Assembly (NCBI GenBank): GCA_022564295.1
Contig: JADFLR010000005.1
Location: 1-64,000 of the forward strand
DNA: 64,000 nucleotides
DNA from: Bacteroidota bacterium
GTDB lineage: Bacteria > Bacteroidota > Ignavibacteria > Ignavibacteriales > Ignavibacteriaceae
Reading direction: 5' to 3'
The position numbers were made by a program, and so were the translations under genes. Position 1 is the stretch's first letter; each line of letters opens with the position of its first letter. The notes below the pieces were generated by a model. That model worked only from the letters and a program-made list of their open reading frames with translations. It was not told the DNA's origin and did no database searches. Of this stretch, positions 42,302 to 52,772 are shown piece after piece.

Positions 42302-43303
42302 TTACCTTAATTCTTTTGCAATTTTACTTTTTAGTTGCTTCAGAAGATATTCAAGAATATTGTGATATTTTTTCTGGTATTCTTCTTTTGTGAGTCCACT
42401 TATGTAGGGTGCTAAATATTTGTACAGGCATGGATTGACACCCCCGTCACCGAGATCTGCAGCTAATGTTTTTAAAGCACACTTAAAGCTTTCATATTCT
42501 TCAATAGTTAATTTACCATTATCCAGATACGAAGATTTCAGCTTTTTCTCGGTATACGAAAGGGCAATATTGAGAATCTCACTAATTTCAATTTTATCTG
42601 AGATATCATTAACATAATCTGAAGATAAATAATCTGAGAGATTGATATGTTTTAGTCTGAAGATTAGTTCATTTAAAGGTATGGCAGGAAAATATTGTGT
42701 TTCGGTTTTTATAAAATAGAATAATGATTTTAAGAGAATTTTACTTTCATAAAATAAATATGTTGGTATTTTATAAAATTCATCATCGGTTATAACAATC
42801 CAATTTATATTTGAATTCTTTGGCTCAGTTATATGAACTTTGCCAAGATAACTTACTTTTTTATAACCTCCCGTACGGATAAGATAATTAACTGAATCCA
42901 GTATTCTCGAAAAAAACGGATCGGACTCACGTAACATACGGGAGATATGCTGTTCCATGCGGTTACTGATTATCTTGTTGAGAAAGAATAGCGATTCGTT
43001 TTCGGAGTTAATTGGTGGGTTCCAGTTTCTTATATCATCAACTATGTTGAAATGATTATTATAATTTGCATTCTTAAATAAAGGTGCAATCGCTTCAATT
43101 GCAATCTCTTCAAGTGTGTCTTGGTTGGAGTTGACTAAATTTTTTATTCTACTATAGCGATGATTTAAATAAGACTCACCAATTTTGAACAGCCGCTCAA
43201 TAAAATTGTTCAACTCCCCTGTCGTGTATTCACCATCACACAACTTGGTAAAAAAACGATAGTAAGAATAGTCTTTTTCTAAAACCCTCAAGAATACCTC
43301 CAT
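42302..43303 (-). CDS. Hypothetical protein
   Basis: 333 aa ORF with typical composition; no family recognised. Confidence 0.6.
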   Translation of the reverse strand: MEVFLRVLEKDYSYYRFFTKLCDGEYTTGELNNFIERLFKIGESYLNHRYSRIKNLVNSNQDTLEEIAIEAIAPLFKNANYNNHFNIVDDIRNWNPPINSENESLFFLNKIISNRMEQHISRMLRESDPFFSRILDSVNYLIRTGGYKKVSYLGKVHITEPKNSNINWIVITDDEFYKIPTYLFYESKILLKSLFYFIKTETQYFPAIPLNELIFRLKHINLSDYLSSDYVNDISDKIEISEILNIALSYTEKKLKSSYLDNGKLTIEEYESFKCALKTLAADLGDGGVNPCLYKYLAPYISGLTKEEYQKKYHNILEYLLKQLKSKIAKELR

Positions 43304-43538
43304 TAAAATTCCTATACATAAAGAATATAAAAATATATTTATTAAATGCTATAAATATTTTAAAGACGAAAAAAATAATTTTGCGAAAAGTGTATCATGT
43401 GTATCATTAAGGTACATCTTAAAATGCTGAGAGGATCAATGCTTGGATTGAAAAAAGTGGTGGAAAGAAAGGGAAAGAATGCAATATTTGCTTCCTCATT
43501 GTACGCCGGAATGACTCGCTCGACAAGTTCGTGACAAT

Positions 43539-43580
43539 CTTCGGAACCGGATTCCGACGTTTTATTCAGTTGAACTACGG
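43539..43580 (-). pseudogene. tRNA-Arg(CCG) fragment (D arm and anticodon arm)
   Basis: 38/42 identical, ungapped, to tRNA-Arg positions 26605-26646; T arm absent. Confidence 0.85.
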
Positions 43581-43672
43581 ATACGATTGAATAATATTTT
43601 TCTTAAGTAGTATAAAAACAATTAATTAGCCGTAACTGTTCTATTTATTTGTGCAAACAATTATTAAAAAAA

Positions 43673-43879
43673 CTAATCCGATTCAGCTAATTTTTCTAAT
43701 AATTTTAATCTAACATCAGCAGCATCAAATTCAGATTTATCAAAGTAGGTGTGAACTAAAAAGATATGATATTGTAATACATCAAGCATTTCTTTTACAT
43801 CGGGCTTATCGCTAATTTCTCCCTCATAAATTAACTTTGTGATCTCTTTATTGGTTTTATGAAGCATTTGTTCTATCAT
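43673..43879 (-). CDS. Small hypothetical protein
   Basis: 68 aa ORF adjacent to the YgjP-like gene. Confidence 0.5.
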   Translation of the reverse strand: MIEQMLHKTNKEITKLIYEGEISDKPDVKEMLDVLQYHIFLVHTYFDKSEFDAADVRLKLLEKLAESD

Positions 43880-43912
43880 AATTTTCTTTCATTCATTTTA
43901 TTTAAGCTACTA

Positions 43913-44632
43913 TTACCACATTCCAATTCTATAATCTTTTAATTTTCTATCAACAGTTTTAGCGTTACCGTAAATTTTATCCAATACATCCCAAAAGTTT
44001 TTGCTGTGGTTATGTTCCATTGTATGAGCAAGTTCGTGAAGGATAACGTAATCAATCAAATCTTCAGGTAATACCATTAAGTGCAGACTAAAGTTTACAT
44101 TTCCTTTTTTAGAACAACTTCCCCATCGGGACTTAATGTTTTTTATAAAAACTTTGTTGTAGTTGAAATTATGTTTTGCAGCAAGCTCGTTTACTCTTGC
44201 GGGTATGTAATTTTTTGCTTCTATTCTTAATGCTTCTTCAATAACTTTTCGAATAAAAAACTGTACTGATTTATGTGCAACTTCTAAGTGCCCAGGATAA
44301 AGTATTTTAATCTCTCCACCGGATATGCTCGCAGTTATTTCCTTACCATCCGTTTTGCTGAAGATAAGCTTATGTTTTTTTATACGGAAATTTGTGTTCT
44401 CATCAAACACTGTGTGTCTTCTCTCTGCGTTTTTAATTTTTTCCTGATGTTTTTTTATCCAATCAATTTTATTCTGCACCACACATTCTGCTTCTGCAAA
44501 ACTGATCTGAATTGGAAAAGAAACTCTTACCTCTTTAAAGGGTTTAATTGTTATACTTATATATTTTGCACGCCGGTTTTTAATGAATTGTATGCTGCCT
44601 ATATCGGCAATTTGTATTTTTTTTGAAACCAT
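43913..44632 (-). CDS. YgjP-like metallopeptidase domain protein (DUF45)
   Basis: KSRWGSCSKKGNVNFSLHLMVLPEDLIDYVILHELAHTMEHNHSKNFW. Confidence 0.93.
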   Translation of the reverse strand: MVSKKIQIADIGSIQFIKNRRAKYISITIKPFKEVRVSFPIQISFAEAECVVQNKIDWIKKHQEKIKNAERRHTVFDENTNFRIKKHKLIFSKTDGKEITASISGGEIKILYPGHLEVAHKSVQFFIRKVIEEALRIEAKNYIPARVNELAAKHNFNYNKVFIKNIKSRWGSCSKKGNVNFSLHLMVLPEDLIDYVILHELAHTMEHNHSKNFWDVLDKIYGNAKTVDRKLKDYRIGMW

Positions 44633-44671
44633 CAGGGACAGGACAATATAGAATAATAAATCAACATTTTA

Positions 44672-45721
44672 TTAAACTCCAATTCTTATGTGGTTTGAGT
44701 AAATCCATGCCTTTTTGTGTATGTAAACCTCTACTCTGTACACACCGTTTCTTTCGATAATAAAATCAGCGCAAGTATCGACAGTGTCGGCTATTTCTTC
44801 CCCATTTCTAATAAGTTTTATTTCTGCTTCCTTAACAGGAAGTAAAACACGAAGTTTAATTTTATCGGTGCGGTTTATATAATCTCCCATCTGATAAATT
44901 TTATCATCAGCTTCAGCAAAAAATCTAAATCCCTTAGAATCGGCATGATAATCGTTTGCAAAAAAACATTTGCCATCAGCCAAAGCATTATAAATTGTTT
45001 TTTTAGTATTTCGAATTGACTCTTCGCTGTTGTCACGTATAAGTTCATTCTTTAATAGTATATGTGTTCTGATAGATTTGAAAAGAACTTTGTATGGAAA
45101 AATCTCAACTTCTAAAAACCCTAAAAGATTATATTTGTGAGCGTGTGCATCAACTCCGCCAATTCCCACAACTTTACGTTTTAGATTTAATTCATCCCAA
45201 AGTTTTAAAGTTTCTTTCTGCGGTGCGGTAATAGTTCTTAAGGGATGAAGAAATGCCTGATATTTATTATCTTCAGTTAAGTTTTCCATCCATTCGGACA
45301 TATGATTCCAAATCTCAATTCCGTTAAAGTCTTCGGTGTCCCATTCAATCCAGGGATAAGGAGGATGTTCTTTCATATGCTGTCTTTTTTCATGCGGATG
45401 AGCCAGGAAACCTATTCCCCCATCTTCTTTTATTTTTCTTACATACTCTTTTGCTGAAGTTCTTGTTGAGTATGTTTTATTTATTCCGAATGCCAGGTAA
45501 TGATTTTTATTTTCCTTATCGTTAATCTCGCTTCCAACCAGGCATAAAGTATTTCCATACCAGTTTTCATAACCTTCGTCCAAAGCCCGCAAGGTGTTAT
45601 GGTCTGTTAAAATTATATAATCCAATCCGACCTCATCGGCAAACTTTGCTATTTGCGGAACTTCTCCGGAACCATCGGAAAAAACCGAATGCATATGTAT
45701 TGCGCCTATATATTCAAACAT
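44672..45721 (-). CDS. PHP-domain metal-dependent phosphoesterase
   Basis: AIHMHSVFSDGSGEVPQIAKFADEVGLDYIILTDHNT. Confidence 0.9.
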   Translation of the reverse strand: MFEYIGAIHMHSVFSDGSGEVPQIAKFADEVGLDYIILTDHNTLRALDEGYENWYGNTLCLVGSEINDKENKNHYLAFGINKTYSTRTSAKEYVRKIKEDGGIGFLAHPHEKRQHMKEHPPYPWIEWDTEDFNGIEIWNHMSEWMENLTEDNKYQAFLHPLRTITAPQKETLKLWDELNLKRKVVGIGGVDAHAHKYNLLGFLEVEIFPYKVLFKSIRTHILLKNELIRDNSEESIRNTKKTIYNALADGKCFFANDYHADSKGFRFFAEADDKIYQMGDYINRTDKIKLRVLLPVKEAEIKLIRNGEEIADTVDTCADFIIERNGVYRVEVYIHKKAWIYSNHIRIGV

Positions 45722-46012
45722 TTTTATCGTAAAAAATGGAGAGTAAAAATAGAAATAAAATTATTATGCTAAAAGCCAAAGTTATTGTCTAAAAAGGTTT
45801 TAGCTAATGAAAGTGTGTTCAAAATAAAGTTGCACAACCGTTTGTTACATTAAACCTGACTTGCTTGCTGCAAGCAGGTTTTTCGGGAGAAGTATCTCAA
45901 AGAATAAAAAACTGGAGATTCTTTATTCGGCAATTGACGGAATTAGAATGACATATCTAACTTTTGCAATACGCACTTATTTCGTTTGATAATTAGCACA
46001 CAACAAACCTTT

Positions 46013-46406
46013 TTAAAACCGATAAGAAAGATTTACTAATATCCTTCCTGAAGAATATTTGCTCTGAAAAATTCCTTCGTAAGTGAAGTTAATATAAACA
46101 GGTTTAAGCAAACGCGTATTAATGTTGAACGAAACTGACTGTTGTGTAATACCTTCAATGTTTTGAGTAAACTGGTATTTAGTATTCCTGTATCCTAAGG
46201 AAAGTCCAACCCCCCAGCTAAGGTCTTTGTAAATTCTCAATCCCCAATTAGTACCCGTTACATAACTGCTGTATAAACGAGTATATGAGAAAGTCATTCC
46301 GGAATTAATTATAGGGACAATTGAATAATTTACATAACCACCGTAATTGTTCGATGGTTTGATATCGCCAGGTTTGAATCTATATTCGTAATTAACTTCT
46401 TCTTGT
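46013..46406 (-). pseudogene. C-terminal fragment of an outer-membrane beta-barrel protein
   Basis: Frame open from after a TAA near 46404: QEEVNYEYRFKPGDIKPSNNYGGYVNYSIVPIINSGMTFSYT...RILVNLSYRF; no start codon or signal peptide. Confidence 0.6.
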
Positions 46407-47135
46407 TAATACAATCTCAATTTTAGCAGATTTTATAATGCCTTTTCTTACAATTTTTGGAAGACCAGCTAATTTCAGATCTTTTTTCATTTTCCGCAAA
46501 ATTCTTCTTATCTTGATAAAATCATTTGGAATAAATGACATAGCTTTAACAAATGAGAATTCCCTGTAACGTTCGGGAGAAGTTTTTACTTTGAATTCAT
46601 CTAATGTTTTCGCATCAAAATCTATTGCTTTAGTTACTTTGCTTGCAAGATTTTCTCTAAGATCATTCATGGCATTAATGCCCATTTCCTGTCCCTGAAT
46701 TGTTCTTGGAATTTGGACATAAATAAACCTGCCAACCACACCGCTTAATACGACCAAAACCATACTCCAAAAACTAACAGAAACAATTCCTCTTAACTTA
46801 AATGCAGTATGATAAAGAACTAACATGGGACCAACAGTACAAAGAAAAATATGTAATTCCAACCAATGTTTTAAAAAACCGAACTTAAAAAACCATTTAA
46901 CCCTTTTTCTAATCATATAGATTGAAACACCCACTATCATCATCAACGTTCCAATTATGCCAAAACCATGTCCCCAATCGCCACTAGGTTTTAATAATGT
47001 ATGCTGAGAATTAAAAAACCTTTCCTCTAATGGTGTCGAATAATAATCGTAACCATTGAGTGCCAGCAATACCATAACAGCTGCACCAACAAAAAAGAAC
47101 GATCCGACATAAATTTTATGTGGAGTTTTATTCAT
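46392..47135 (-). CDS. Multi-TM membrane protein (b-type cytochrome/ferric reductase-like, tentative)
   Basis: Several TM segments with spaced His residues. Confidence 0.6.
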   Translation of the reverse strand: MNKTPHKIYVGSFFFVGAAVMVLLALNGYDYYSTPLEERFFNSQHTLLKPSGDWGHGFGIIGTLMMIVGVSIYMIRKRVKWFFKFGFLKHWLELHIFLCTVGPMLVLYHTAFKLRGIVSVSFWSMVLVVLSGVVGRFIYVQIPRTIQGQEMGINAMNDLRENLASKVTKAIDFDAKTLDEFKVKTSPERYREFSFVKAMSFIPNDFIKIRRILRKMKKDLKLAGLPKIVRKGIIKSAKIEIVLTRRS

Positions 47136-47264
47136 AAAGGGTTTATCTGTTCATGACACATTAGCATAAGTTCCAGTAAGATTAAAAAAGGTGACGAGTA
47201 AAAGATGTCTTAATACTTACTGGGTTGAGAAGCGGCGAATTGCCGGTTTGTAGTAAATAGGTTT

Positions 47265-47564
47265 TCAGATGATTTTATTGAGGGTGAGATACCTGGTTGA
47301 ATGCTCCATAGTGAGGTCATTTAGCTTATTGATAAGTAAGTTTATTCGTTCGTCGTCGTTATCATCAAAAGCATCAAATGCTTCTTCCGATTCGAAAGTA
47401 TATTGTTCCTGGTATTGATTTTGTTTTCCCTTAACTCTAAAAACAGAGTAATCTTCCAAACCATCCGCGTTTAATAAGTTTTTTAGTTCATTTACTACAC
47501 TAAGGAATTCTTCTTTATTATTTTCTTTTAACTCGTATTGAATTGTGAAAATGACCTTCGACAT
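47265..47564 (-). CDS. Hypothetical protein (small alpha/beta, monooxygenase-like fold possible)
   Basis: MSKVIFTIQYELKENNKEEFLSVVNELKNLL. Confidence 0.55.
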   Translation of the reverse strand: MSKVIFTIQYELKENNKEEFLSVVNELKNLLNADGLEDYSVFRVKGKQNQYQEQYTFESEEAFDAFDDNDDERINLLINKLNDLTMEHSTRYLTLNKII

Positions 47565-47579
47565 TTGTTCTCCGTATAT

Positions 47580-48404
47580 TTAACTAAATAAGTTTATAGA
47601 TATCTCTCCTTTAAAAACATCTTTTACAGGTCCGGTGAGAGAAACACTTTTGTAATCCGAACCATCAACCATAAAACTAACAACCAATTCGTCTCCTCCT
47701 TTTGTGTGCAAAGAGACCGGGGGCTTAATTCCAAATTTTATATTTCCAATAATAGCAGCAGCCACAGCACCTGTTCCGCAAGCATAGGTTTCATCTTCCA
47801 CGCCTCTTTCATAAGTGCGGATGAATATCTCCTTGCCGGTTGTTTCAATAAAGTTTACGTTTGTACCTTCAGGAGCAAAACTTTCGCTGTAACGAATTTC
47901 CTTCCCAATTTTTATAACAGGTACATCATCAATATCATCCACAACAATTACAACATGAGGTGAACCCGTATGAAGAAAACTTGCCGAAATACCAGATCCT
48001 GCAACATCTAATGAAATGTTTTCTTCAATATTTTCAGGCGGTTTCATATTGAATTTGATCAAACCGTTATTCAACAACTCGCCGGTGTATTCAATTTCGT
48101 TCGATATAAAAGAAACATTATTTGATTTCGTTTTTCCAGTATCGACAGCAAATTTTATCGAACATCTTGCACCGTTTCCGCAAAGCGTGCCCGTAGAACC
48201 ATCAGCATTAAAATAATCCATAGAAAAATCAAATTTTTCACGATCACTAATAATAATTATTCCATCAGCACCAATCCCGTTTCTGCGGCTGCACAAACGG
48301 CTGATTACATTAATTGTAAGAACAATTTCCGGGTTTTGGGCTTTATCGATTATAATAAAATCGTTGCCCGCCCCGCTCATTTTTACAAAGGAAATATTCT
48401 TCAT
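47580..48404 (-). CDS. dapF: Diaminopimelate epimerase
   Basis: MSGAGNDFIIID, LCGNGARC, ETYACGTGAVAAA. Confidence 0.97.
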   Translation of the reverse strand: MKNISFVKMSGAGNDFIIIDKAQNPEIVLTINVISRLCSRRNGIGADGIIIISDREKFDFSMDYFNADGSTGTLCGNGARCSIKFAVDTGKTKSNNVSFISNEIEYTGELLNNGLIKFNMKPPENIEENISLDVAGSGISASFLHTGSPHVVIVVDDIDDVPVIKIGKEIRYSESFAPEGTNVNFIETTGKEIFIRTYERGVEDETYACGTGAVAAAIIGNIKFGIKPPVSLHTKGGDELVVSFMVDGSDYKSVSLTGPVKDVFKGEISINLFS

Positions 48405-48560
48405 TTCAGATGTTCAATTTACCCCAATACTAACTTGTTTTCAATGTATTAAGTAATAAAAATAAATTTAATCGAATGATTGAAATATCAGATTTAATAT
48501 TTTAAGAAAGGGATAAATGAAATGCGGAGCCACAATAAATAGCAACTCCGCAAATTAATT

Positions 48561-48920
48561 TTAGTTTTGAGAGAAATTCTTTACAAGAGATGCAACTTGC
48601 TGCGCTTCTTTTGAGTTATATTCAAATGAAAGTTTTTTATAATTTACAAGGTCTATAATTGTTCCGATTAGACAAAGACCGGCAGTTAAAAAGTACAATA
48701 TTCCCATTCCAACCTGGTTGAGAATAAATCTTTGAATTCCTGCGATGCCCATCAATCCAAGCAGAGTAAGTATCATAATTGTAGTTGGATCTTTTCTACG
48801 CGAACTATAAACAGACGCAAATTGCTGCGCATGTTCGTCATCAAAATCTTTAATTAACTGCTGAACATACATTAATTCTTCGCCTTCAAGATAAGGCATT
48901 AGTTGCAAAATGTTTGCCAT
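48561..48920 (-). CDS. TM2-domain protein
   Basis: GLMGIAGIQRFILNQVGMGILYFLTAGLCLIGTIIDLV. Confidence 0.85.
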   Translation of the reverse strand: MANILQLMPYLEGEELMYVQQLIKDFDDEHAQQFASVYSSRRKDPTTIMILTLLGLMGIAGIQRFILNQVGMGILYFLTAGLCLIGTIIDLVNYKKLSFEYNSKEAQQVASLVKNFSQN

Positions 48921-49260
48921 AATTACTCCAGTTGTTTTTTAGTAATTGAATGATTCTTATAATTAATACAGTAAGTGCAAGTAAACCAAGAGGATGAGAT
49001 AAAAAAGAGTTGTAAATTTCTCCCTGAAAAATAAATGAAATTGAATTACCCAAACCGCAGCCGGGACAAAAATCGAAACCTAAATTATTAATCGGGCATA
49101 TTGCAAAATGAGTTTCGCCGGGAGTATGTAAAAACGCTAAATACAACAATGCGCCAATCCAGATTGCCGCTTCCAAGCCAATTATTTTAGGCAGCAATAA
49201 TAACTTATTAAAATAATTATTTGTTGGAAACCGCAGTATTTTTGTTTGTGTTATTTTCAT
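48886..49260 (-). CDS. DUF2752 membrane protein
   Basis: CPINNLGFDFCPGCGLGNSI...SHPLG. Confidence 0.85.
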   Translation of the reverse strand: MKITQTKILRFPTNNYFNKLLLLPKIIGLEAAIWIGALLYLAFLHTPGETHFAICPINNLGFDFCPGCGLGNSISFIFQGEIYNSFLSHPLGLLALTVLIIRIIQLLKNNWSNYGKHFATNALS

Positions 49261-49433
49261 TGTGCAGAAGGATAGTTAATTATGGCTTTTAACTTAGTCA
49301 ATGAAAAATAAGAAATCAATTATAGTTTGATGAATGGCAGGATTTTGGAGGCGAATGACACCTTGTGTAATGTGAAATTAAACATCCAATATTTACTAAT
49401 TGATTAGGTAACGATTGCATCAAATTAGGCAAT

Positions 49434-49470
49434 AAAAAAAGGGCTAAACATATTTAATGCTTAGCCCTTA
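49434..49470 (-). terminator. Intrinsic terminator of the pilin-like cluster
   Basis: Minus strand AAGGGCTAAGCATTAAATATGTTTAGCCCTTTTTTTATT. Confidence 0.8.
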
Positions 49471-49491
49471 AGAAAAAACTAAATTATGTAT

Positions 49492-50706
49492 CTATTCTAA
49501 CCACGATACGATCTCCATTTCACCAGTTCCGGGATATCCTGGAGGAGATGCTAACATTAATCTTTCATCGTACTTATAGCTTCTATTAAAACCCCAAATA
49601 TTGCCCCAAACAATGACACCAATTTGTACCCTTCTTTTATTTTGAATTCCACCATATAAATTTATAAAACCATTTGGTTGTGTAAAACTCGACCATCCGG
49701 CACCAAAACCACCTTCTTCGGCATATATTGAGGCATGTATATTGATGTCTGAGCTGTTTGCTAAATTATCTGCAATTAGAACACTTTTCTTTGCTACAAT
49801 ACCTAACATATCTGTTGAGTTAGGGTCAATTCTAGGATCGTTATAATAAACAATATCATCATCTAAGTAGATACTCCCTTTTGAACCTGTTCCCGTACAG
49901 CCAATAGTATATCGTCCTTTTACAGTACCCTTAATCCTCATTGTTCCGTTATTAACGAATATTATTCCATTGGGTGCAAAGCTTTGTGCGAGTACCGTAG
50001 AATCCGGATCATTTGCAGCGTATCGATATTTCAAACTATCACCTGCGAACGTAATATAAACAGTATCCATCCCATTAAATCTATGCCCATCCGAGATAGC
50101 CAAATTGCTTAGATCATTAAGCCCACTACTTGGGAAAGCCAGACTTACACCTGCTTCGTAACCTCCATAAAAGTATGGGGCATCCAGAGCCGCAGACTGA
50201 TAATTATGAACTCCGGTTTTTGTTGTGGCTTTTCCATAAAATACGGGATGTCTATAAGCGTTAATCCTACCTTCCGAGTGAAATGGACCCCAAATAGTAT
50301 CTTTATAACTCCAATATAGATACCCTGGATCATTTATTGAGAGATAAGCAAATTTTGAAAAACTACTCGGCTTAAAAATAACCTCAACAGTTTTTGTTAT
50401 GCCTCTGTAGGTTCCTGTAGTTGTTAATTTTTTGATATTAAGAAACGGATCCACAACAACCACATTTCCATTAAGTAAACCGCCATCAAATTCTACATCG
50501 GAAAATCCTTGCTGCCAGTTATCATTTAGAAAAATTTCGTTGGCAGCCAGGTTTGCACCAGTAACAGCAATATTATATGCAATGGTTCTAGCGTGATAAT
50601 CAACCATGTTCTGTACAGAACGGTTTGCGACATTATTAGCATTGTAACCCATAACAAGAAACAATGCACTAAAACCAAGAACTAAGATAAAAGCTAATTT
50701 ACCCAT
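49492..50706 (-). CDS. Membrane-anchored surface/pilin-like hypothetical protein
   Basis: N-terminal hydrophobic helix MGKLAFILVLGFSALFLVMGYN; beta-rich remainder. Confidence 0.6.
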   Translation of the reverse strand: MGKLAFILVLGFSALFLVMGYNANNVANRSVQNMVDYHARTIAYNIAVTGANLAANEIFLNDNWQQGFSDVEFDGGLLNGNVVVVDPFLNIKKLTTTGTYRGITKTVEVIFKPSSFSKFAYLSINDPGYLYWSYKDTIWGPFHSEGRINAYRHPVFYGKATTKTGVHNYQSAALDAPYFYGGYEAGVSLAFPSSGLNDLSNLAISDGHRFNGMDTVYITFAGDSLKYRYAANDPDSTVLAQSFAPNGIIFVNNGTMRIKGTVKGRYTIGCTGTGSKGSIYLDDDIVYYNDPRIDPNSTDMLGIVAKKSVLIADNLANSSDINIHASIYAEEGGFGAGWSSFTQPNGFINLYGGIQNKRRVQIGVIVWGNIWGFNRSYKYDERLMLASPPGYPGTGEMEIVSWLE

Positions 50707-50717
50707 TATACTACTCC

Positions 50718-51317
50718 TTATCTGTTACGAAGATTTTTGGCTGCTAATCTTATCTGTCTCCAAAACGCTATTGAATACTTTTCGTCATAAGCTGCAACAT
50801 CTTCAACTGTTAAATCTATTTGCATTGTATATATCTCGCCCGGAACAGCAATAGGAAAGCTGATAGGATTACCAAGAACATCAAAAAAGGTTAAATTAAA
50901 CTGAGTTACTCCTAAATTTACACCAACCGGGACTTCGCTATTAACAACTCTGTATAAAAATCTATCTCTGGGATTAGGTGTGCTCAGTAATTCACTTGTA
51001 GGACCTAAGTAGTAATGCATGGTATCTACATTACCATCAGAATCTACATCTGTTAAATATTTTATACTGGTTGAATCCGCTGAAATTATTGCCCGAGTTG
51101 GAATTGGAATTTGCTGCCAATCTTCACAGTAACCAATCTTTCTAAAATCGTGTTCGAGAACTTGTACAATTGTCGCTAAATTTGTTTGTGCAATTAACTC
51201 ACCAGTTCCTGTATAAGTATTTTCGACGGCATTGCCATTTATTTGAGCCAAATTAATCATTAAAATTCCGCCGATAATCATTGACCCAAGTATATCTAGT
51301 ATAACGCTAATACCCAT
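50718..51317 (-). CDS. Pilin-like membrane-anchored hypothetical protein
   Basis: N-terminal helix followed by DSTSIKYLTDVDSDGNVDTMHYYLG. Confidence 0.55.
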   Translation of the reverse strand: MGISVILDILGSMIIGGILMINLAQINGNAVENTYTGTGELIAQTNLATIVQVLEHDFRKIGYCEDWQQIPIPTRAIISADSTSIKYLTDVDSDGNVDTMHYYLGPTSELLSTPNPRDRFLYRVVNSEVPVGVNLGVTQFNLTFFDVLGNPISFPIAVPGEIYTMQIDLTVEDVAAYDEKYSIAFWRQIRLAAKNLRNR

Positions 51318-51326
51318 TTTTATCTC

Positions 51327-51821
51327 CTATCTGAAATACCAATAACTATATATTGATGATTGTGTAATTGTATCTTTCATAAACGGACTTGAAACCTGAA
51401 TAACAATTTTCTTATGCCAGGTTCTTGAATTGTATTTTACTTTAAGATTGTTCGGGTGGATATAGTATACCTCACAATAAACTTCAAACACAGCGGAAGG
51501 CATTGATGAGTCAACCCTGGTATATCCATCAAAATCATCAAAGTCGTTAAATGTTTCATAAGTTTCACCATTCCCAGGTCCTAAGTTTGATGCAGGAGTC
51601 AGTTGAGTAGTGTTAGTAACGGTATTTGTATCAGTTTTTGTATCAAACGCAAGACTTTTTGCTTCTTCTATTATCGATGTTATAATTGAAGTTGCTATTA
51701 CACCATATTGAGCTTCTGCACGAATAGTATCCGTTTGGAGGTTGTTTGTGTTAACTCTCAACATCAAAGTTGATAAAAGTATCAGCGCTCCTATTGTTAA
51801 CATCATTTGTCCCGTATTCAT
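51327..51821 (-). CDS. Pilin-like membrane-anchored hypothetical protein
   Basis: N-terminal hydrophobic helix; co-oriented, 9 bp from the next gene. Confidence 0.55.
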   Translation of the reverse strand: MNTGQMMLTIGALILLSTLMLRVNTNNLQTDTIRAEAQYGVIATSIITSIIEEAKSLAFDTKTDTNTVTNTTQLTPASNLGPGNGETYETFNDFDDFDGYTRVDSSMPSAVFEVYCEVYYIHPNNLKVKYNSRTWHKKIVIQVSSPFMKDTITQSSIYSYWYFR

Positions 51822-52033
51822 TTAGCCTCCTGGCAAAGTTCTATATCAATGTTTTTCGTAACGGATAATTGATTCTCCACAGACATACCTTCTTTTTCAG
51901 GTAGTTTAACACAGTTTGGTGAATTTGATTGATGTGTGAATTGTGTTTCGGGTGAAGTTAGTAGGAAAGAATCATCCGCACACCCCACCGGAAGAAGTGC
52001 TGAAAGCAGCAAAGTGGTTTGTATGGTTTTCAT
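51818..52033 (-). CDS. Small putative lipoprotein
   Basis: LLPVGC lipobox; overlaps the next gene by 4 bp. Confidence 0.5.
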   Translation of the reverse strand: MKTIQTTLLLSALLPVGCADDSFLLTSPETQFTHQSNSPNCVKLPEKEGMSVENQLSVTKNIDIELCQEAK

Positions 52034-52656
52034 TTTTACTCCAAGATATTACGAATACTTTAATTACTTAGTTGAAATAGCCTAAGTCGAGCATCCATCT
52101 TACCAAAGAGCGTTAACAGGAACTTATATTATTTATTCCTTTTCAGTTACTTTTACACAAGGACAATGCCATCATTAGTTAGTTGTAAAAATTTGATTTT
52201 TTGTATAAAATCAACGATTACCTCAAAATTAGAACTACATTAATTGTATCTAATTAATAATGTGTCCCAAAGAGAAACAATCAAACTGGTGTAATCAGTT
52301 GATATCCAACTCCGTTTATTGTAATGGAAATGTTAGCCACGAAAAGCAATATATCTTTAAGAAAACAAACAAAAGGATATAATTGCAGAACTAAATAATG
52401 ACAAAGGAAAATTGCAAAACCCGTGCCATATTCAAAACTATTGTGGTAAAATTTCAAGAATCAAAAATAAAACCATTATTTAGTTAAGTTTTAATACAAA
52501 AAAATGGCTTTTGAACAAATTTTTAGTATGAGACTTCTGAAAAATAACTTGGTGATAAACCTTTCATTTTAAGCCTGCCGTCGAAAAACTACAACCAGCA
52601 GGTAAGCTCAGCACCACTATTATGATTAAATATTTCACAAGTCTTCGTTTACCAAG

Positions 52657-52681
52657 TGGAGGTGGCGGGAGTCGAACCCGC
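52657..52681 (-). other. tmRNA (ssrA) 3'-end fragment: putative att site
   Basis: Minus strand GCGGGTTCGACTCCCGCCACCTCCA; only the T arm and acceptor strand are present; integrase begins 92 bp away. Confidence 0.75.
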
Positions 52682-52772
52682 TCTAAGTGATTGTAATTAC
52701 TTCAGCTTACTAAGATTGATGGTATTATTGATGAGTAATTCATCTAAACAACACTTACCCAGGTCGCTTTAG

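Noticed and set aside
43539-43580. Second functional tRNA-Arg
   Set aside because: The T arm and acceptor 3' strand are missing; reported as a fragment instead.
52657-52772. Complete tmRNA gene next to the integrase
   Set aside because: Only about 90 nt are available before the integrase ORF, far too short for tmRNA.
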